Below, in pieces: positions 44,434-55,017 of a stretch of 64,000 nucleotides of DNA; the first letter of the stretch is position 1, and each line of letters opens with the position of its first letter. A model generated the notes under the pieces. That model saw nothing but the letters and a program-made list of their open reading frames with translations. It did not search any database and was not told where the DNA came from. The DNA lies in the NCBI GenBank assembly GCA_018384365.1, contig JAHAYX010000016.1, positions 1-64,000 of the forward strand, given 5' to 3'. The DNA is from Clostridiaceae bacterium. GTDB taxonomy: Bacteria > Bacillota > Clostridia > Oscillospirales > QAMX01. The position numbers and the translations under genes are program-made.

Positions 44434-44462
44434 TTTACAATCAGACTGTTTAGTGATATAAT
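44434..44462 (+). promoter_or_regulatory. Promoter of the PFOR gene with a dyad over the -35 box
   Basis: TTTACA (44434-44439), 17-base spacer, and TATAAT (44457-44462). A dyad CTGATT at 44425-44430 and AATCAG at 44439-44444 brackets the -35 box. Confidence 0.75.
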
Positions 44463-44500
44463 TTCTGCGTGAAAACCAAAAATACAGGAGGAAAAGTTTC

Positions 44501-47500
44501 ATGGCAAGAAAATTTAAGACCATGGACGGTAACAACGCTGCGGCGCACGTGTCTTATGCGTTTACCGAGGTTGCGGGCATCTATCCGATCACCCCGTCCA
44601 GCCCCATGGCAGACTATGTTGACCAGTGGGCCGCAAACGGACTCAAGAATATTTTCGGTACGACTGTTAAGGTCATCGAGATGCAGTCCGAAGCAGGCGC
44701 TGCCGGTACTGTTCACGGCTCTCTGGCCGCCGGCGCCCTCACGACGACGTATACCGCGTCCCAGGGCCTGCTGCTCATGATCCCGAATATGTACAAGATC
44801 TCCGGCGAGCTGCTGCCCGGCGTGTTCCACGTTTCCGCACGTACGCTTGCCACGCACGCTCTGAACATCTTTGGCGACCACTCCGACGTGTACGCCTGCC
44901 GCCAGACCGGCTTTGCCATGCTGGCTGAAGGCAACGTTCAGGAAGTTATGGACCTCGGCGCTGTCGCGCATCTTGCCGCGATCAAGGGCCGTGTCCCGTT
45001 CATCAACTTCTTTGATGGTTTCCGTACCTCTCACGAGATCCAGAAGATCGCTGTCTGGGATTACGACGACCTGAAAGATATGGTTGATATGGATGCAGTC
45101 AATGAATTCCGCGCCCGCGCGCTGAATCCGGAGCATCCTGTCATGCGCGGTTCCCACGAGAACGGAGATATCTTCTTCCAGCATCGTGAGGCCTGCAATA
45201 AGTACTACGAAGCCGTTCCCGGCATCGTGGAAGAGTACATGGGCAAGGTCAATGCCAAGCTCGGTACCAACTATCAGCTCTTCAACTACTACGGTGCACC
45301 GGATGCCGAGCGCGTGATCATCGCGATGGGCTCCTTCTGCGACGTGGCGGAAGAAGTGATCGATTACATGAATGCACACGGCGAGAAGGTCGGTCTGATC
45401 AAAGTCCGCCTGTACCGTCCGTTTGCTGCTGACCGTCTGATCGGTGCTCTGCCGAAGACCGTGAAGAAGATCGCGGTTCTCGACCGTACCAAGGAGCCCG
45501 GCGCATACGGCGAGCCGCTGTATCTGGATGTCGTGGCTGCTCTCTCCGAGGCTGGCATCAATGCCACCGTTATCGGCGGACGTTACGGCCTGGGTTCCAA
45601 GGATACCCCGCCGTCCTCTGTCTTTGCTGTTTACGAAGAGCTCGCCAAGGACGCTCCGCGCCGTCAGTTCACCATCGGTATCGTGGACGATGTCACCGGC
45701 CTGTCCCTCGAAGAGAAGCCCTCGCCCAACACTGCGGCGGAAGGCACCATCGAGTGCAAGTTCTGGGGCCTCGGCGGCGACGGTACCGTCGGTGCGAACA
45801 AGAACTCCATCAAGATCATCGGCGACTACACCGATAAATATGTTCAGGCATACTTCCAGTACGACTCCAAGAAGACCGGCGGTATCACCATCAGCCATCT
45901 GCGCTTTGGCGACCAGCCCATTCGTGCGCCGTACTACATCAATAAGGCCGACTTTGTCGCCTGCCACAACCCGTCCTATGTGACGAAGGGCTATAAGATG
46001 GTCAACGACGTCAAGCCCGGCGGCGTGTTCCTCATCAACTGCCAGTGGACGCCTGAGGAACTCGATCATCATATGCCTGCTGAGGCAAAGCGCTACATCG
46101 CCAAGAACAACATTCAGCTTTACACCATCAACGCCATCGACCTCGCAATCGAGATCGGTATGGGCAAGCGCACCAACACCATCCTGCAGTCTGCGTTCTT
46201 CACCCTGGCAAACATCATGCCGCAGGAAGAAGCCATCCAGCACATGAAGGATGCTGCCACGAAGTCCTACCTGAAGAAGGGCCAGGATATCGTTGACATG
46301 AACCACAAGGCCATTGACGCCGGCGCAACTGCGTTTGTGAAGGTCAATGTCCCGGCTGAGTGGGCCGATGCAGTGGACGAGAAGGAAGAAGTTCAGCTGA
46401 AGGGTGCCGATAAGCTGGTCAAGATGATCCGCGACATCCAGCAGCCCATCAACCTGATGGACGGCGACAGCCTGCCTGTTTCCGCCTTCGTCGATCACGT
46501 CGATGGTACCTTCCAGCAGGGTGCTTCCGCTTATGAGAAGCGCGGCGTTGCCGTTACCGTTCCGACCTGGGATTCCACCAAGTGCGCACAGTGCAACCAG
46601 TGTGCTTACGTCTGCCCGCACGCCACCATCCGTGCTTACGCCATGACCGAGGAAGAGGCTGCCAATGCCCCGAAGGCCATGAAGAGCGCGCCTGTGAAGG
46701 CCGGCAAGGGCAAGGGCGTTTATACGTACGCTCTCGCAATTTCTCCGCTCGACTGCATGGGCTGCGGCGTCTGTATCGGCGTCTGCCCGACCAAGGCTCT
46801 GACCATGGTCCCGCAGGAAGAAGAACTTGCACAGCAGGAAGTCTTCAATTATGCGGTTGAGAACATCACCGTGAAGGAAGACATGGCGGATGCAACCGTG
46901 AAGGGCAGCCAGTTCAAGCAGCCGATGCTTGAGTTCTCCGGCTCCTGCGCAGGTTGTGCCGAAACTTCCTATGCACGTCTGATCACCCAGCTTTACGGCG
47001 ATCATATGTATATCTCCAATGCAACCGGTTGTTCCTCCATCTGGGGCGGCCCGGCTGCTACCTCTCCGTACACCGTTGATAAGAACGGCCGCGGTCCTGC
47101 ATGGGCCAACTCCCTCTTTGAGGATAACGCAGAGCATGGTCTTGGTATGCACCTTGGCCAGAAGGTTATCCGTGAGCGTCTCGCCGAAAAGACGAAGGCT
47201 CTCATCGCGATTGCCTATACGGATGCTGATCTGAAGGCTGCTGCCCAGAAGTGGCTCGACACCATGTATGACGGCAACGCCAACCAGGAGGCTTCCCGTC
47301 AGTATATCGCAGAACTCGAAGCTTCTGTGATCGAAGGCTGCCCCTGCGAGGCCTGCACGCTCGGCCGTGAGATCCTGGCAGAAAAAGATTACCTCAACAA
47401 GAAGTCCGTCTGGATCTTCGGCGGCGACGGTTGGGCATATGATATCGGTTACGGCGGACTGGATCACGTCCTGGCAAGCGGCGAAGACGTCAACATCATG

Positions 47501-48055
47501 GTCTTCGATACCGAGGTTTATTCCAACACCGGTGGCCAGGCTTCCAAGGCTTCCCAGATCGGTCAGGTCGCACAGTTTGCGGCAGCCGGTAAGGCAATTG
47601 CCAAGAAGTCCCTCTCCGAGATCGCTATGACCTATGGTTACGTGTATGTTGCGCAGATCGCCATGGGCGCTAACCCCGCTCAGACCATCAAGGCCATCAC
47701 GGAGGCCGAGGCTTATCATGGCCCGTCCCTCATCATCGGTTATGCACCGTGTGAGATGCACTCCATCAAGGGCGGCATGGTCAACTGCCAGAAGGAAATG
47801 AAGAAGGCTGTTGATTGCGGTTACTGGAATATGTTCCGCTTCAACCCGGCTCTCAAGGCCGAAGGCAAGAACCCCTTCACCCTTGACTCCAAGGCACCGG
47901 CCGGCGGTTACCGTGACTTCATCATGAACGAAGCCCGTTACAGCCGTCTGACCCGTGAGTTCCCCGAGCGCGCAAACGAGCTCTTTGAGGAAGCCGAAGA
48001 GGCTGCAAAGGCAAGATTTGACAAGCTTGAGAGACTCCAGAAGATGTACGAGTAA
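44501..48055 (+). CDS. nifJ: Pyruvate:ferredoxin (flavodoxin) oxidoreductase
   Basis: An 1184-residue single-chain PFOR, the usual homodimeric bacterial form, that converts pyruvate and CoA to acetyl-CoA, CO2 and reduced ferredoxin. The N-terminal pyruvate domain has YPITPSSPMADYVDQWA. Two ferredoxin clusters lie near residues 695-710 (CAQCNQCAYVCPHA) and 752-766 (CMGCGVCIGVCPTKA), with a third cluster using CAGC. The thiamine diphosphate motif GDGWAYDIGYGG is near 975, with DTEVYSNTGGQ. CAGGAGG precedes the ATG. It supplies acetyl-CoA for the acetate route with the neighbouring ackA. Confidence 0.98.
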   Translation: MARKFKTMDGNNAAAHVSYAFTEVAGIYPITPSSPMADYVDQWAANGLKNIFGTTVKVIEMQSEAGAAGTVHGSLAAGALTTTYTASQGLLLMIPNMYKISGELLPGVFHVSARTLATHALNIFGDHSDVYACRQTGFAMLAEGNVQEVMDLGAVAHLAAIKGRVPFINFFDGFRTSHEIQKIAVWDYDDLKDMVDMDAVNEFRARALNPEHPVMRGSHENGDIFFQHREACNKYYEAVPGIVEEYMGKVNAKLGTNYQLFNYYGAPDAERVIIAMGSFCDVAEEVIDYMNAHGEKVGLIKVRLYRPFAADRLIGALPKTVKKIAVLDRTKEPGAYGEPLYLDVVAALSEAGINATVIGGRYGLGSKDTPPSSVFAVYEELAKDAPRRQFTIGIVDDVTGLSLEEKPSPNTAAEGTIECKFWGLGGDGTVGANKNSIKIIGDYTDKYVQAYFQYDSKKTGGITISHLRFGDQPIRAPYYINKADFVACHNPSYVTKGYKMVNDVKPGGVFLINCQWTPEELDHHMPAEAKRYIAKNNIQLYTINAIDLAIEIGMGKRTNTILQSAFFTLANIMPQEEAIQHMKDAATKSYLKKGQDIVDMNHKAIDAGATAFVKVNVPAEWADAVDEKEEVQLKGADKLVKMIRDIQQPINLMDGDSLPVSAFVDHVDGTFQQGASAYEKRGVAVTVPTWDSTKCAQCNQCAYVCPHATIRAYAMTEEEAANAPKAMKSAPVKAGKGKGVYTYALAISPLDCMGCGVCIGVCPTKALTMVPQEEELAQQEVFNYAVENITVKEDMADATVKGSQFKQPMLEFSGSCAGCAETSYARLITQLYGDHMYISNATGCSSIWGGPAATSPYTVDKNGRGPAWANSLFEDNAEHGLGMHLGQKVIRERLAEKTKALIAIAYTDADLKAAAQKWLDTMYDGNANQEASRQYIAELEASVIEGCPCEACTLGREILAEKDYLNKKSVWIFGGDGWAYDIGYGGLDHVLASGEDVNIMVFDTEVYSNTGGQASKASQIGQVAQFAAAGKAIAKKSLSEIAMTYGYVYVAQIAMGANPAQTIKAITEAEAYHGPSLIIGYAPCEMHSIKGGMVNCQKEMKKAVDCGYWNMFRFNPALKAEGKNPFTLDSKAPAGGYRDFIMNEARYSRLTREFPERANELFEEAEEAAKARFDKLERLQKMYE

Positions 48056-48129
48056 TTCCTGCATCTATCGTCCGTAAAAGGACGTCAGGAAGCCGCGCGA
48101 GAAATCACGCGGCTTCGTAAGACAGTTTA

Positions 48130-48173
48130 CAGCCACCGTAGTTTGAACCGCGGTGGCTGTTCTTGTATTTTTT
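48130..48173 (+). terminator. Terminator after nifJ
   Basis: ACAGCCACCG at 48130-48139 pairs with CGGTGGCTGT at 48151-48160, followed by a T-rich tail to 48173. A GAAGCCGCG/CGCGGCTTC hairpin without T-run precedes it at about 48089-48116. Confidence 0.85.
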
Positions 48174-48236
48174 GCTGTAATGTAATAATATGGCGCCGAA
48201 CAAACCTACAAATCGGAATTTGTGGAGGTAAATTGA

Positions 48237-48713
48237 ATGTTTAGATCAATTCGAAAAAAGAAAAATGAAATCAGTATAGACGCAGCAAAGGAACTGCTTC
48301 GTTGTTCTCGACGTGGCATTCTGGCAGTTAATGGTGATGATGGTTATCCTTATGCGATACCGATTAATTATCTGTATGATGAAGACGCACACAAGATTAT
48401 CTTTCATGGAGCGAAAGTAGGTTATAAGGTGGATTGTTTGAAAGCCTGTGACAAGGTTTGCTTTACTATATGCGGTAATGAAAGCATTAAAGAAGAATCG
48501 TGGGCACCGTTTCTTCAAAGTGTGGTTGTCTTTGGGCGATGCCATTTAGTCGAAAACCAGGAAGACATTATTCAGATTGTAAAGAAGTTTGCGATGAAGT
48601 ATTATCCTGATGAAAAGATGGTAGATGAAGAAGTGGCATCATCCGGAAGGGCCGTTCAGATGTTTGAAATCGAAATAGAACACATAAGCGGAAAAGAAGT
48701 ACAGGAACGATGA
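48237..48713 (+). CDS. Pyridoxamine 5'-phosphate oxidase-like flavin-binding protein
   Basis: A 158-residue split-barrel flavin-binding protein of the PNPOx-like/NimA class (LRCSRRGILAVNGDDGYPYA, PINYLYDEDAHKIIFHGAK, AFLQSVVVFGR-type core). Such proteins bind FMN or F420 and reduce small nitro or other compounds; the substrate is unknown. Base composition looks clearly more AT-rich than the flanking nifJ and two-component genes, which suggests later transfer. TGGAGG precedes the ATG. Confidence 0.85.
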   Translation: MFRSIRKKKNEISIDAAKELLRCSRRGILAVNGDDGYPYAIPINYLYDEDAHKIIFHGAKVGYKVDCLKACDKVCFTICGNESIKEESWAPFLQSVVVFGRCHLVENQEDIIQIVKKFAMKYYPDEKMVDEEVASSGRAVQMFEIEIEHISGKEVQER

Positions 48714-48786
48714 ACTCCAGTTTGTCGGATAGATACAAGGGCGGCTTTCTATATGAGGGATCCCCGTATGTGCGTTCTGCAAGTTA

Positions 48787-48818
48787 AAAGGCGTGACCAC
48801 GAAAATGGTCGCGCCTTT
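48787..48818 (+). terminator. Hairpin after the flavin-binding gene
   Basis: AAAGGCG and ACCA pair with TGGT and CGCCTTT. The downstream T-run is short, so it may be a weak terminator. Confidence 0.6.
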
Positions 48819-48822
48819 GCCT

Positions 48823-49105
48823 ATTTACCTGTCTTTACGAGCAACGCCCGAAATCGTGCGGCATCTTTTTTTGCCCTGACAAATGCTTCCGGCGCCGGAA
48901 AGGTGGCGGGGAACGATGATATCTGATATAATAGAGAACACAGGCGGCGCAGGGTATTCCTGTGCCCGGAAATGCTGTCGGTTTTGCAAAAACAGCTTCA
49001 ATTGCCGGTCTTTTTCGCTCGATTTGCTTATTAAGAAAACCTTAAAGGATATCCGGCTTTATTCTTAAAGGGATCCCCGATATACTATAAGCGGAGGTTG
49101 GGAAA
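48823..49105 (+). promoter_or_regulatory. Leader and direct repeats of the two-component operon
   Basis: No gene is seen. CTTAAAGG occurs at 49041-49048 and 49064-49071, 23 bases apart. The first copy is part of a TTAAG/CTTAA dyad (49031-49045). A -10-like TATACT at 49081-49086 has a weak TTTATT -35 at 17 bases. The repeats sit at or above the -35, as sites for the response regulator itself often do. A further extended -10 (TGATATAAT, 48924-48932) lies upstream. Confidence 0.45.
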
Positions 49106-49792
49106 ATGTATAACATACTGGTTTGTGACGATGAAAAGGATATCAGAAACGCCCTGCAAATATATCTGACTGCGGAAGGCTATCACGTTTTGCAGGCGGA
49201 AAACGGCCAGGCCGCGCTGGAGGTACTTCGTCAGAATGAGGTGCACCTCGTTTTGATGGATATTATGATGCCGGAACTGGACGGAATGGCCGCCACGTCA
49301 AAGCTCCGCGAAACGTATAATATCCCTGTGATTCTGTTGACTGCCAAAAGTGAGGATATGGACAAAATCCTGGGACTGACGGTCGGCGCTGATGACTACA
49401 TCACAAAGCCCTTTAACCCACTGGAAGTGATTGCCCGTGTCCGTGCTCAGCTCCGGCGGTATACGCAGCTGGGCGGCCTGCCCAAGCGCGAGGATACCCT
49501 GCGTGCGGACGGCATTGAAATGGATGACAAGAGCAAGTCCGTCACGCTGGACGGTGAACCGGTCACCTTGACGCCAACGGAATATGATATTTTGAAGCTT
49601 TTCCTGGAGAACCCCAATAAGGTTTATTCCTCTGCGGAGATCTATCGGGAAGTCTGGCACGATGCGCCCCTTGGCGCAGACGGGACCATCGCCGTACACA
49701 TTCGCCACCTCCGTGAAAAACTGGAAATCAACCCCTCTGAGCCGCGCTATCTGAAGGTTGTCTGGGGGCAGGGGTATAAACTGGAGGTTTGA
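49106..49792 (+). CDS. OmpR-family response regulator (VanR-like)
   Basis: A 228-residue response regulator. The receiver domain has the acidic pair in VCDDEKD, phosphorylated Asp52 in LVLMDIMMPELDG, and Lys in YITKPFNP. The C-terminal winged helix runs about 130-226 (TPTEYDILKLFLENPNKV, then VHIRHLREKLEI). It is closest in style to the VanR group. The sensor kinase gene follows after 4 bases. It probably controls its own promoter and envelope or resistance genes; no vancomycin-resistance genes are present. Confidence 0.94.
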   Translation: MYNILVCDDEKDIRNALQIYLTAEGYHVLQAENGQAALEVLRQNEVHLVLMDIMMPELDGMAATSKLRETYNIPVILLTAKSEDMDKILGLTVGADDYITKPFNPLEVIARVRAQLRRYTQLGGLPKREDTLRADGIEMDDKSKSVTLDGEPVTLTPTEYDILKLFLENPNKVYSSAEIYREVWHDAPLGADGTIAVHIRHLREKLEINPSEPRYLKVVWGQGYKLEV

Positions 49793-49796
49793 TCCT

Positions 49797-51749
49797 ATGA
49801 AAAAAATAAGGCTTACGCAGGCTCTGTGGGCCCGGATCATGGCGTTCTTCCTGCTGGTACTGATGACGGCGGGCATTCTCTTATGCGGCCTGACCGTGAT
49901 TCTGGCGGTGGAGGATAACTGGTATTTCAGAGAACCGGATTTTTACGAGAGCTGGTTCTGCAGGGAAAACGCGTATCAGGATATCTCGTTTACACAGGCC
50001 TATTATAATGCCAACAGCGATGTTTGGCAGGACTATCTGGAGGATTTCGACGGAGGGAATTATTCCTTTGTCGTGCGGGACGAGACCGGCGGCGTGCTTG
50101 CGGACACGCGGGGGAATACACAGACACGCAAGGTGATTCAGGACTACTGCTTTGAAAGAGGGCTCTACGAGGAGACGGAGTCCGGGGAGACACGCGAGTA
50201 TTATACGCTCATAGATGCCTACATCGCCTCACCATTGCAGCCGGTGGATGAATATTATGTGCTGGAGCAGGTGTTCCACTTTCTGTACAGCGCCCGTTAT
50301 ACTGCCATTATTCTGGGACTGACGATGATCGTCGTTTCCTTCGCACTGTTTGTTTTCCTGATGTGCTCTGCGGGGCATAAGCCGGGGACGGACGAACCTG
50401 TGCTGATCCGTCAGGATAAGATCCCGTTTGACCTGTATGTGACGCTGCTGATCACCGTGGGTATCATCTGGGGCGCGGCTGCATCCGATGGTTTGTACTC
50501 CACAGCGTTTGTCCGGCTTGCAGTGGTCATGGTTTCCGTACTCTTCTATTCCATTTTGGTATATGCCTTCTGCATGACACTGGCTGCCCGGCTGAAGGTG
50601 GGAAAATGGTGGCGAAATACGCTGATTTACCGCTTCTTCCGTCTGCTTTTTCGCATGACAGCCCGAATCATCCGCGGCATTTCCCTGACCTGGCGCGTGG
50701 TGCTGGGATACTGCGCGTTTGCGCTCTTGAATGTGATTGTCCTTGCACTGCTGTTCTCTGAGGGCAGCTTTCTGGGCTTCCTGGCCTTTGTCACGTTAGA
50801 CCTCGGCATGCTGGCTTTTCTGTGTATTGTCGTCATTCAGATGAAAACCCTGCAAAAGGGCGGCGAGGCATTGGCAAACGGCGACCTGGATCATAAGGTG
50901 AACACCACCAATCTTTACTATGACTTCAAGCGCCACGGCGAAAACCTCAACCGCATCAACGAGGGTATCGCGAAAGCCGTGAATGAACGGATGAAGAGCG
51001 AACGCTTCAAAACGGAGCTGATTACGAATGTCAGCCACGACATCAAAACGCCGCTGACCTCGATCATCAACTACATCGACCTGTTAAAAAAGGAACCTAT
51101 CGAGGGGACGAAGGCGGCGGAATACATTGAGGTGCTGGAACGCCAGTCCGCAAAGCTGAAAAAGCTGACAGAGGATATTATCGAAGCGTCGAAGGCATCC
51201 GCCGGCGTGATTGCGGTCAATGCGGAACGCACAAATGTTGTGGAACTGTTGAACCAGTCGCTCGGCGAGTATGGCGAGCGTCTGGAAAAGAGCCAAATCA
51301 CCGCGGTGGTCAGCGCGCCGGAGCAGGGCGCTTATATTGATGCGGACGGCAGGCTGCTGTGGCGGGTATTTGACAATATCCTGCAAAATATCTGCAAATA
51401 TGCCCTGCCGGGAACCCGCGCCTACTTCGATATTTCCGTGCGGCAGGATACGGTGGAAATTACGTCGAAGAATATTTCGGCAAGCGAGCTGAATATTTCG
51501 GCGGACGCCCTGATGGAACGCTTTATCCGCGGCGATTCCTCGCGCGGCAGCGAAGGCAGCGGCCTTGGCATTTCCATCGCGAAAAGCCTGACGGAACTGC
51601 AGCACGGCGTGTTTGATATTCAGCTGGACGGCGACCTCTTTAAGGTCATCCTTCGTTTCCCTGTCTATCAGGAAAGATCAGCGCTGGAAGCGACAGCTGC
51701 GGAGGAATTGCCGGGGCAGATTGCTTTGCCGGCATCCCACGAAAGATGA
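49797..51749 (+). CDS. Sensor histidine kinase partner
   Basis: A 650-residue membrane kinase. It has a membrane segment at residues 9-35, an external part to about 170, then several further membrane segments (about 175-205, 220-265, 300-345), followed by a HAMP-like linker. The kinase core has the H-box TNVSHDIKTPLTSIINYI (His near 414), an N-box (DNILQNICKYAL) and G-box (GSEGSGLGISIAKSL). The number of extra membrane segments is more than in VanS and suggests sensing within the membrane. ATG 49797 follows GGAGG. Confidence 0.92.
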   Translation: MKKIRLTQALWARIMAFFLLVLMTAGILLCGLTVILAVEDNWYFREPDFYESWFCRENAYQDISFTQAYYNANSDVWQDYLEDFDGGNYSFVVRDETGGVLADTRGNTQTRKVIQDYCFERGLYEETESGETREYYTLIDAYIASPLQPVDEYYVLEQVFHFLYSARYTAIILGLTMIVVSFALFVFLMCSAGHKPGTDEPVLIRQDKIPFDLYVTLLITVGIIWGAAASDGLYSTAFVRLAVVMVSVLFYSILVYAFCMTLAARLKVGKWWRNTLIYRFFRLLFRMTARIIRGISLTWRVVLGYCAFALLNVIVLALLFSEGSFLGFLAFVTLDLGMLAFLCIVVIQMKTLQKGGEALANGDLDHKVNTTNLYYDFKRHGENLNRINEGIAKAVNERMKSERFKTELITNVSHDIKTPLTSIINYIDLLKKEPIEGTKAAEYIEVLERQSAKLKKLTEDIIEASKASAGVIAVNAERTNVVELLNQSLGEYGERLEKSQITAVVSAPEQGAYIDADGRLLWRVFDNILQNICKYALPGTRAYFDISVRQDTVEITSKNISASELNISADALMERFIRGDSSRGSEGSGLGISIAKSLTELQHGVFDIQLDGDLFKVILRFPVYQERSALEATAAEELPGQIALPASHER

Positions 51750-51751
51750 AA

Positions 51752-51789
51752 AAGCGGCCCGGAAGCAAAACTTCCGGGCTGCTTCATTT
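51752..51789 (+). terminator. Terminator after the two-component operon
   Basis: AAGCGGCCCGGAAG and CTTCCGGGCTGCTT form the stem with loop CAAAA, followed by a T-rich tail. Confidence 0.8.
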
Positions 51790-51847
51790 TGCGGCATGGG
51801 AAAAACACTGTGCAGTCGTCAGATATCGTCAGGATTTGCCCAGACAC

Positions 51848-51887
51848 TTGACTTTTCCTGTTGTTTATAATAAGATATCTAATTATA
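51848..51887 (+). promoter_or_regulatory. Promoter and near-palindromic operator of marR-MATE
   Basis: TTGACT (51848-51853), 17-base spacer and TAAGAT (51871-51876). A 22-bp near-palindrome covers 51866-51887: outer arms TATAAT and ATTATA, centre AGATATCT. It includes the -10, so repressor binding would block transcription. A similar 22-bp site (17 of 22 bases identical) lies at 58657-58678. Confidence 0.75.
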
Positions 51888-51934
51888 AGGGCGTATATGG
51901 CCGGCGGTCGTGTGAGCAGCAGGAGGTGTAAGTT

Positions 51935-52351
51935 TTGTTTCAAAGATATTTTGTAGGTATCGCCATGTGCCATCGGAATTTCACCCGGGAGACTTATAGC
52001 GAAAAAGGCATAAAAGCCGGTCACCCCAAGGTATTACGGACGCTGGAGGAGCATGACGGCTGCATCCAGGTGGAAATCAGTCGGTATTGCGGCATCAAGC
52101 CGGCAACGACTGTCAGTTTGCTGAATGTCATGGAAAAGGATGGTCTGATTGAAAGGCATACTCTGCCGGAGGACCGGCGTGCCATCCGTGTGACGCTGAC
52201 GGAAAAGGGTCGGGAGCAGCTGGCCGGACTGGACGAGATGGACGCAGTCCTCAGCGAGGCACTGCTGGAAGGCTTTACGGAGGAAGAAACTGCGGCATTT
52301 CAAGATTATCTGGAAAGGATGAAACAAAACATTGAGCGCTTTAATCGATAA
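51935..52351 (+). CDS. MarR family transcriptional regulator
   Basis: A 138-residue winged-helix regulator with the MarR pattern (GCIQVEISRYCGIKPATTVS, then LNVMEKDGLIERHTLPEDRR). The start is TTG 51935 with AGGAGG 8 bases upstream. The MATE gene overlaps its end by 20 bases, so both are translated together. It probably represses this pair and, from the shared operator, possibly the serine hydrolase operon. The ligand is unknown. Confidence 0.9.
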   Translation: MFQRYFVGIAMCHRNFTRETYSEKGIKAGHPKVLRTLEEHDGCIQVEISRYCGIKPATTVSLLNVMEKDGLIERHTLPEDRRAIRVTLTEKGREQLAGLDEMDAVLSEALLEGFTEEETAAFQDYLERMKQNIERFNR

Positions 52352-53693
52352 ACTTTTTGTCAAAGATAAACACTTTTATAAGACGATTCTGTTCCTGGCG
52401 CTGCCGATTGTGGCGCAGAATATGATTACAATCGGCGTGAACATCATGGACACCATCATGCTGGGCAGTTATGGCGAAATTCAGCTGTCCGGTTCCTCGC
52501 TGGCCAATGATTTCATCAATATTTTCCACATACTCTGCATGGGAATGGGCGGCGGAGCTGCCGTATTAACTGCGCAGTTCTGGGGAGCGGGCGACCGCGA
52601 ATCCATCCGCAAGGCTGTGACGATCATGCTGCGCATCTGCATGAGCATTGTTGCGGCATTCACGCTGGTTACGGTGTTTTTCCCCGCGCAGATCATGTCC
52701 ATTTTCACAAACGACGAGGAAGTCATCGCAAAAGGTGTGATTTACTTCCGCTGGAGCATTCCGCAGTATTTCCTGCTGGGTATTTCCCTGACGCTGACGA
52801 TGATCCTGCGTTCTCTGCGGAAGGTTTCGGTACCGCTGATTACCTCTATCATCAGCTTCTTTGTCAATATCGGCTGTAACTACATATTTATCTTTGGTAA
52901 ACTGGGCTTCCCGGAAATGCAGATCGCCGGTGCCGCACTGGGAACCGTGTGTGCGCGTGTTGTAGAAGTTTTGATCATCGGCGGATATTTCTTCGTGGTT
53001 GAAAAGGATATCGGTTATCGCCTCCGCGATTTCTTCAAGCCGTGCGGCGATGTATTGTCCCGCTATCTCAAATACAGCTTCCCGGTAATCTGTTCGGATG
53101 CCCTGCTTGCAATCGGCAACTCCATGGTTTCCATTATCATCGGCCATATCAGCACGGAGTTTGTGGCGGCGAACGCCATTATTGCCACAATCGTGCGTTT
53201 GTGCACGGTATTTACGCAGGGCCTTGGCCAGGCGGCCTCCACCATCACGGGCAATACGCTGGGGGAGGGCGACCGGGAGAGAACGTATCGTCAGGGCGTG
53301 ACGATGGTTACGCTCAGTGCCATTATCGGCGTGCTGGCGGGCGGAATCATCCTTGTTCTGGCACCCTGGATCATTGATATGTATCAGATCACGGAAGTGA
53401 CCCGCAAGGTGGCGTGGGAACTGATGTATGCAGTGGTCATCATGGTGGTGTTCCAGTCCATGCAGGGCGTGCTGACGAAGGGCATCCTGCGCGGCGGCGG
53501 AGACACCAAGTTCTGTATGTTCGCGGACGCTGCGTTCCTGTGGGTGCTTTCCATTCCGCTTGGTGCACTGTGCGGACTGGTGCTCCATGCGAACCCCTTT
53601 GTGATTTATATTGCGCTGAAAATCGACTGGGCGGTGAAGTCCATCGTTTGCCTGTGGCGAGTCAAGAGCCGCAAGTGGATGCGCCGTGTGTAA
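52332..53693 (+). CDS. MATE family efflux transporter (with MarR)
   Basis: A 453-residue transporter with 12 membrane segments and MATE-type motifs (FLALPIVAQNMITIGVNIMD, then MDTIMLGSYGE). The start is TTG 52332 inside the end of marR, with AAGGATG upstream. A marR-MATE pair is a classic inducible export module. The substrate may be a small aromatic or beta-lactam-like compound, given the linked serine hydrolase operon; this is an inference. Confidence 0.9.
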   Translation: MSALIDKLFVKDKHFYKTILFLALPIVAQNMITIGVNIMDTIMLGSYGEIQLSGSSLANDFINIFHILCMGMGGGAAVLTAQFWGAGDRESIRKAVTIMLRICMSIVAAFTLVTVFFPAQIMSIFTNDEEVIAKGVIYFRWSIPQYFLLGISLTLTMILRSLRKVSVPLITSIISFFVNIGCNYIFIFGKLGFPEMQIAGAALGTVCARVVEVLIIGGYFFVVEKDIGYRLRDFFKPCGDVLSRYLKYSFPVICSDALLAIGNSMVSIIIGHISTEFVAANAIIATIVRLCTVFTQGLGQAASTITGNTLGEGDRERTYRQGVTMVTLSAIIGVLAGGIILVLAPWIIDMYQITEVTRKVAWELMYAVVIMVVFQSMQGVLTKGILRGGGDTKFCMFADAAFLWVLSIPLGALCGLVLHANPFVIYIALKIDWAVKSIVCLWRVKSRKWMRRV

Positions 53694-53707
53694 GGAAAAT
53701 AATAGTC

Positions 53708-53746
53708 GAACCCCCGTACAGGATATCCTGCACGGGGGTTCGTTTG
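53708..53746. terminator. Bidirectional terminator between the MATE and esterase genes
   Basis: GAACCCCCGT at 53708-53717 pairs with ACGGGGGTTC at 53732-53741, with inner CAGGA/TCCTG pairing, and GTTTG after it. Confidence 0.85.
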
Positions 53747-53767
53747 TAAAATGGGGGAAATGTGTGT

Positions 53768-54919
<1,152 letters not shown>

Positions 54920-55017
54920 TCAGCCTCCTTATTTGAAAATCAGCTGTAAATAACGGTGAAACGTATCTTGCCAGATAATACGCTAAGGCGCGAAAACCGG
55001 GCGGGCAGCGCCTTCTC

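Noticed and set aside
44450..48064. Minus-strand open frame of 1204 codons opposite nifJ
   Set aside because: The plus-strand PFOR is certain. The antisense frame arises from the strong codon bias and reaches into non-coding flanks on both sides.
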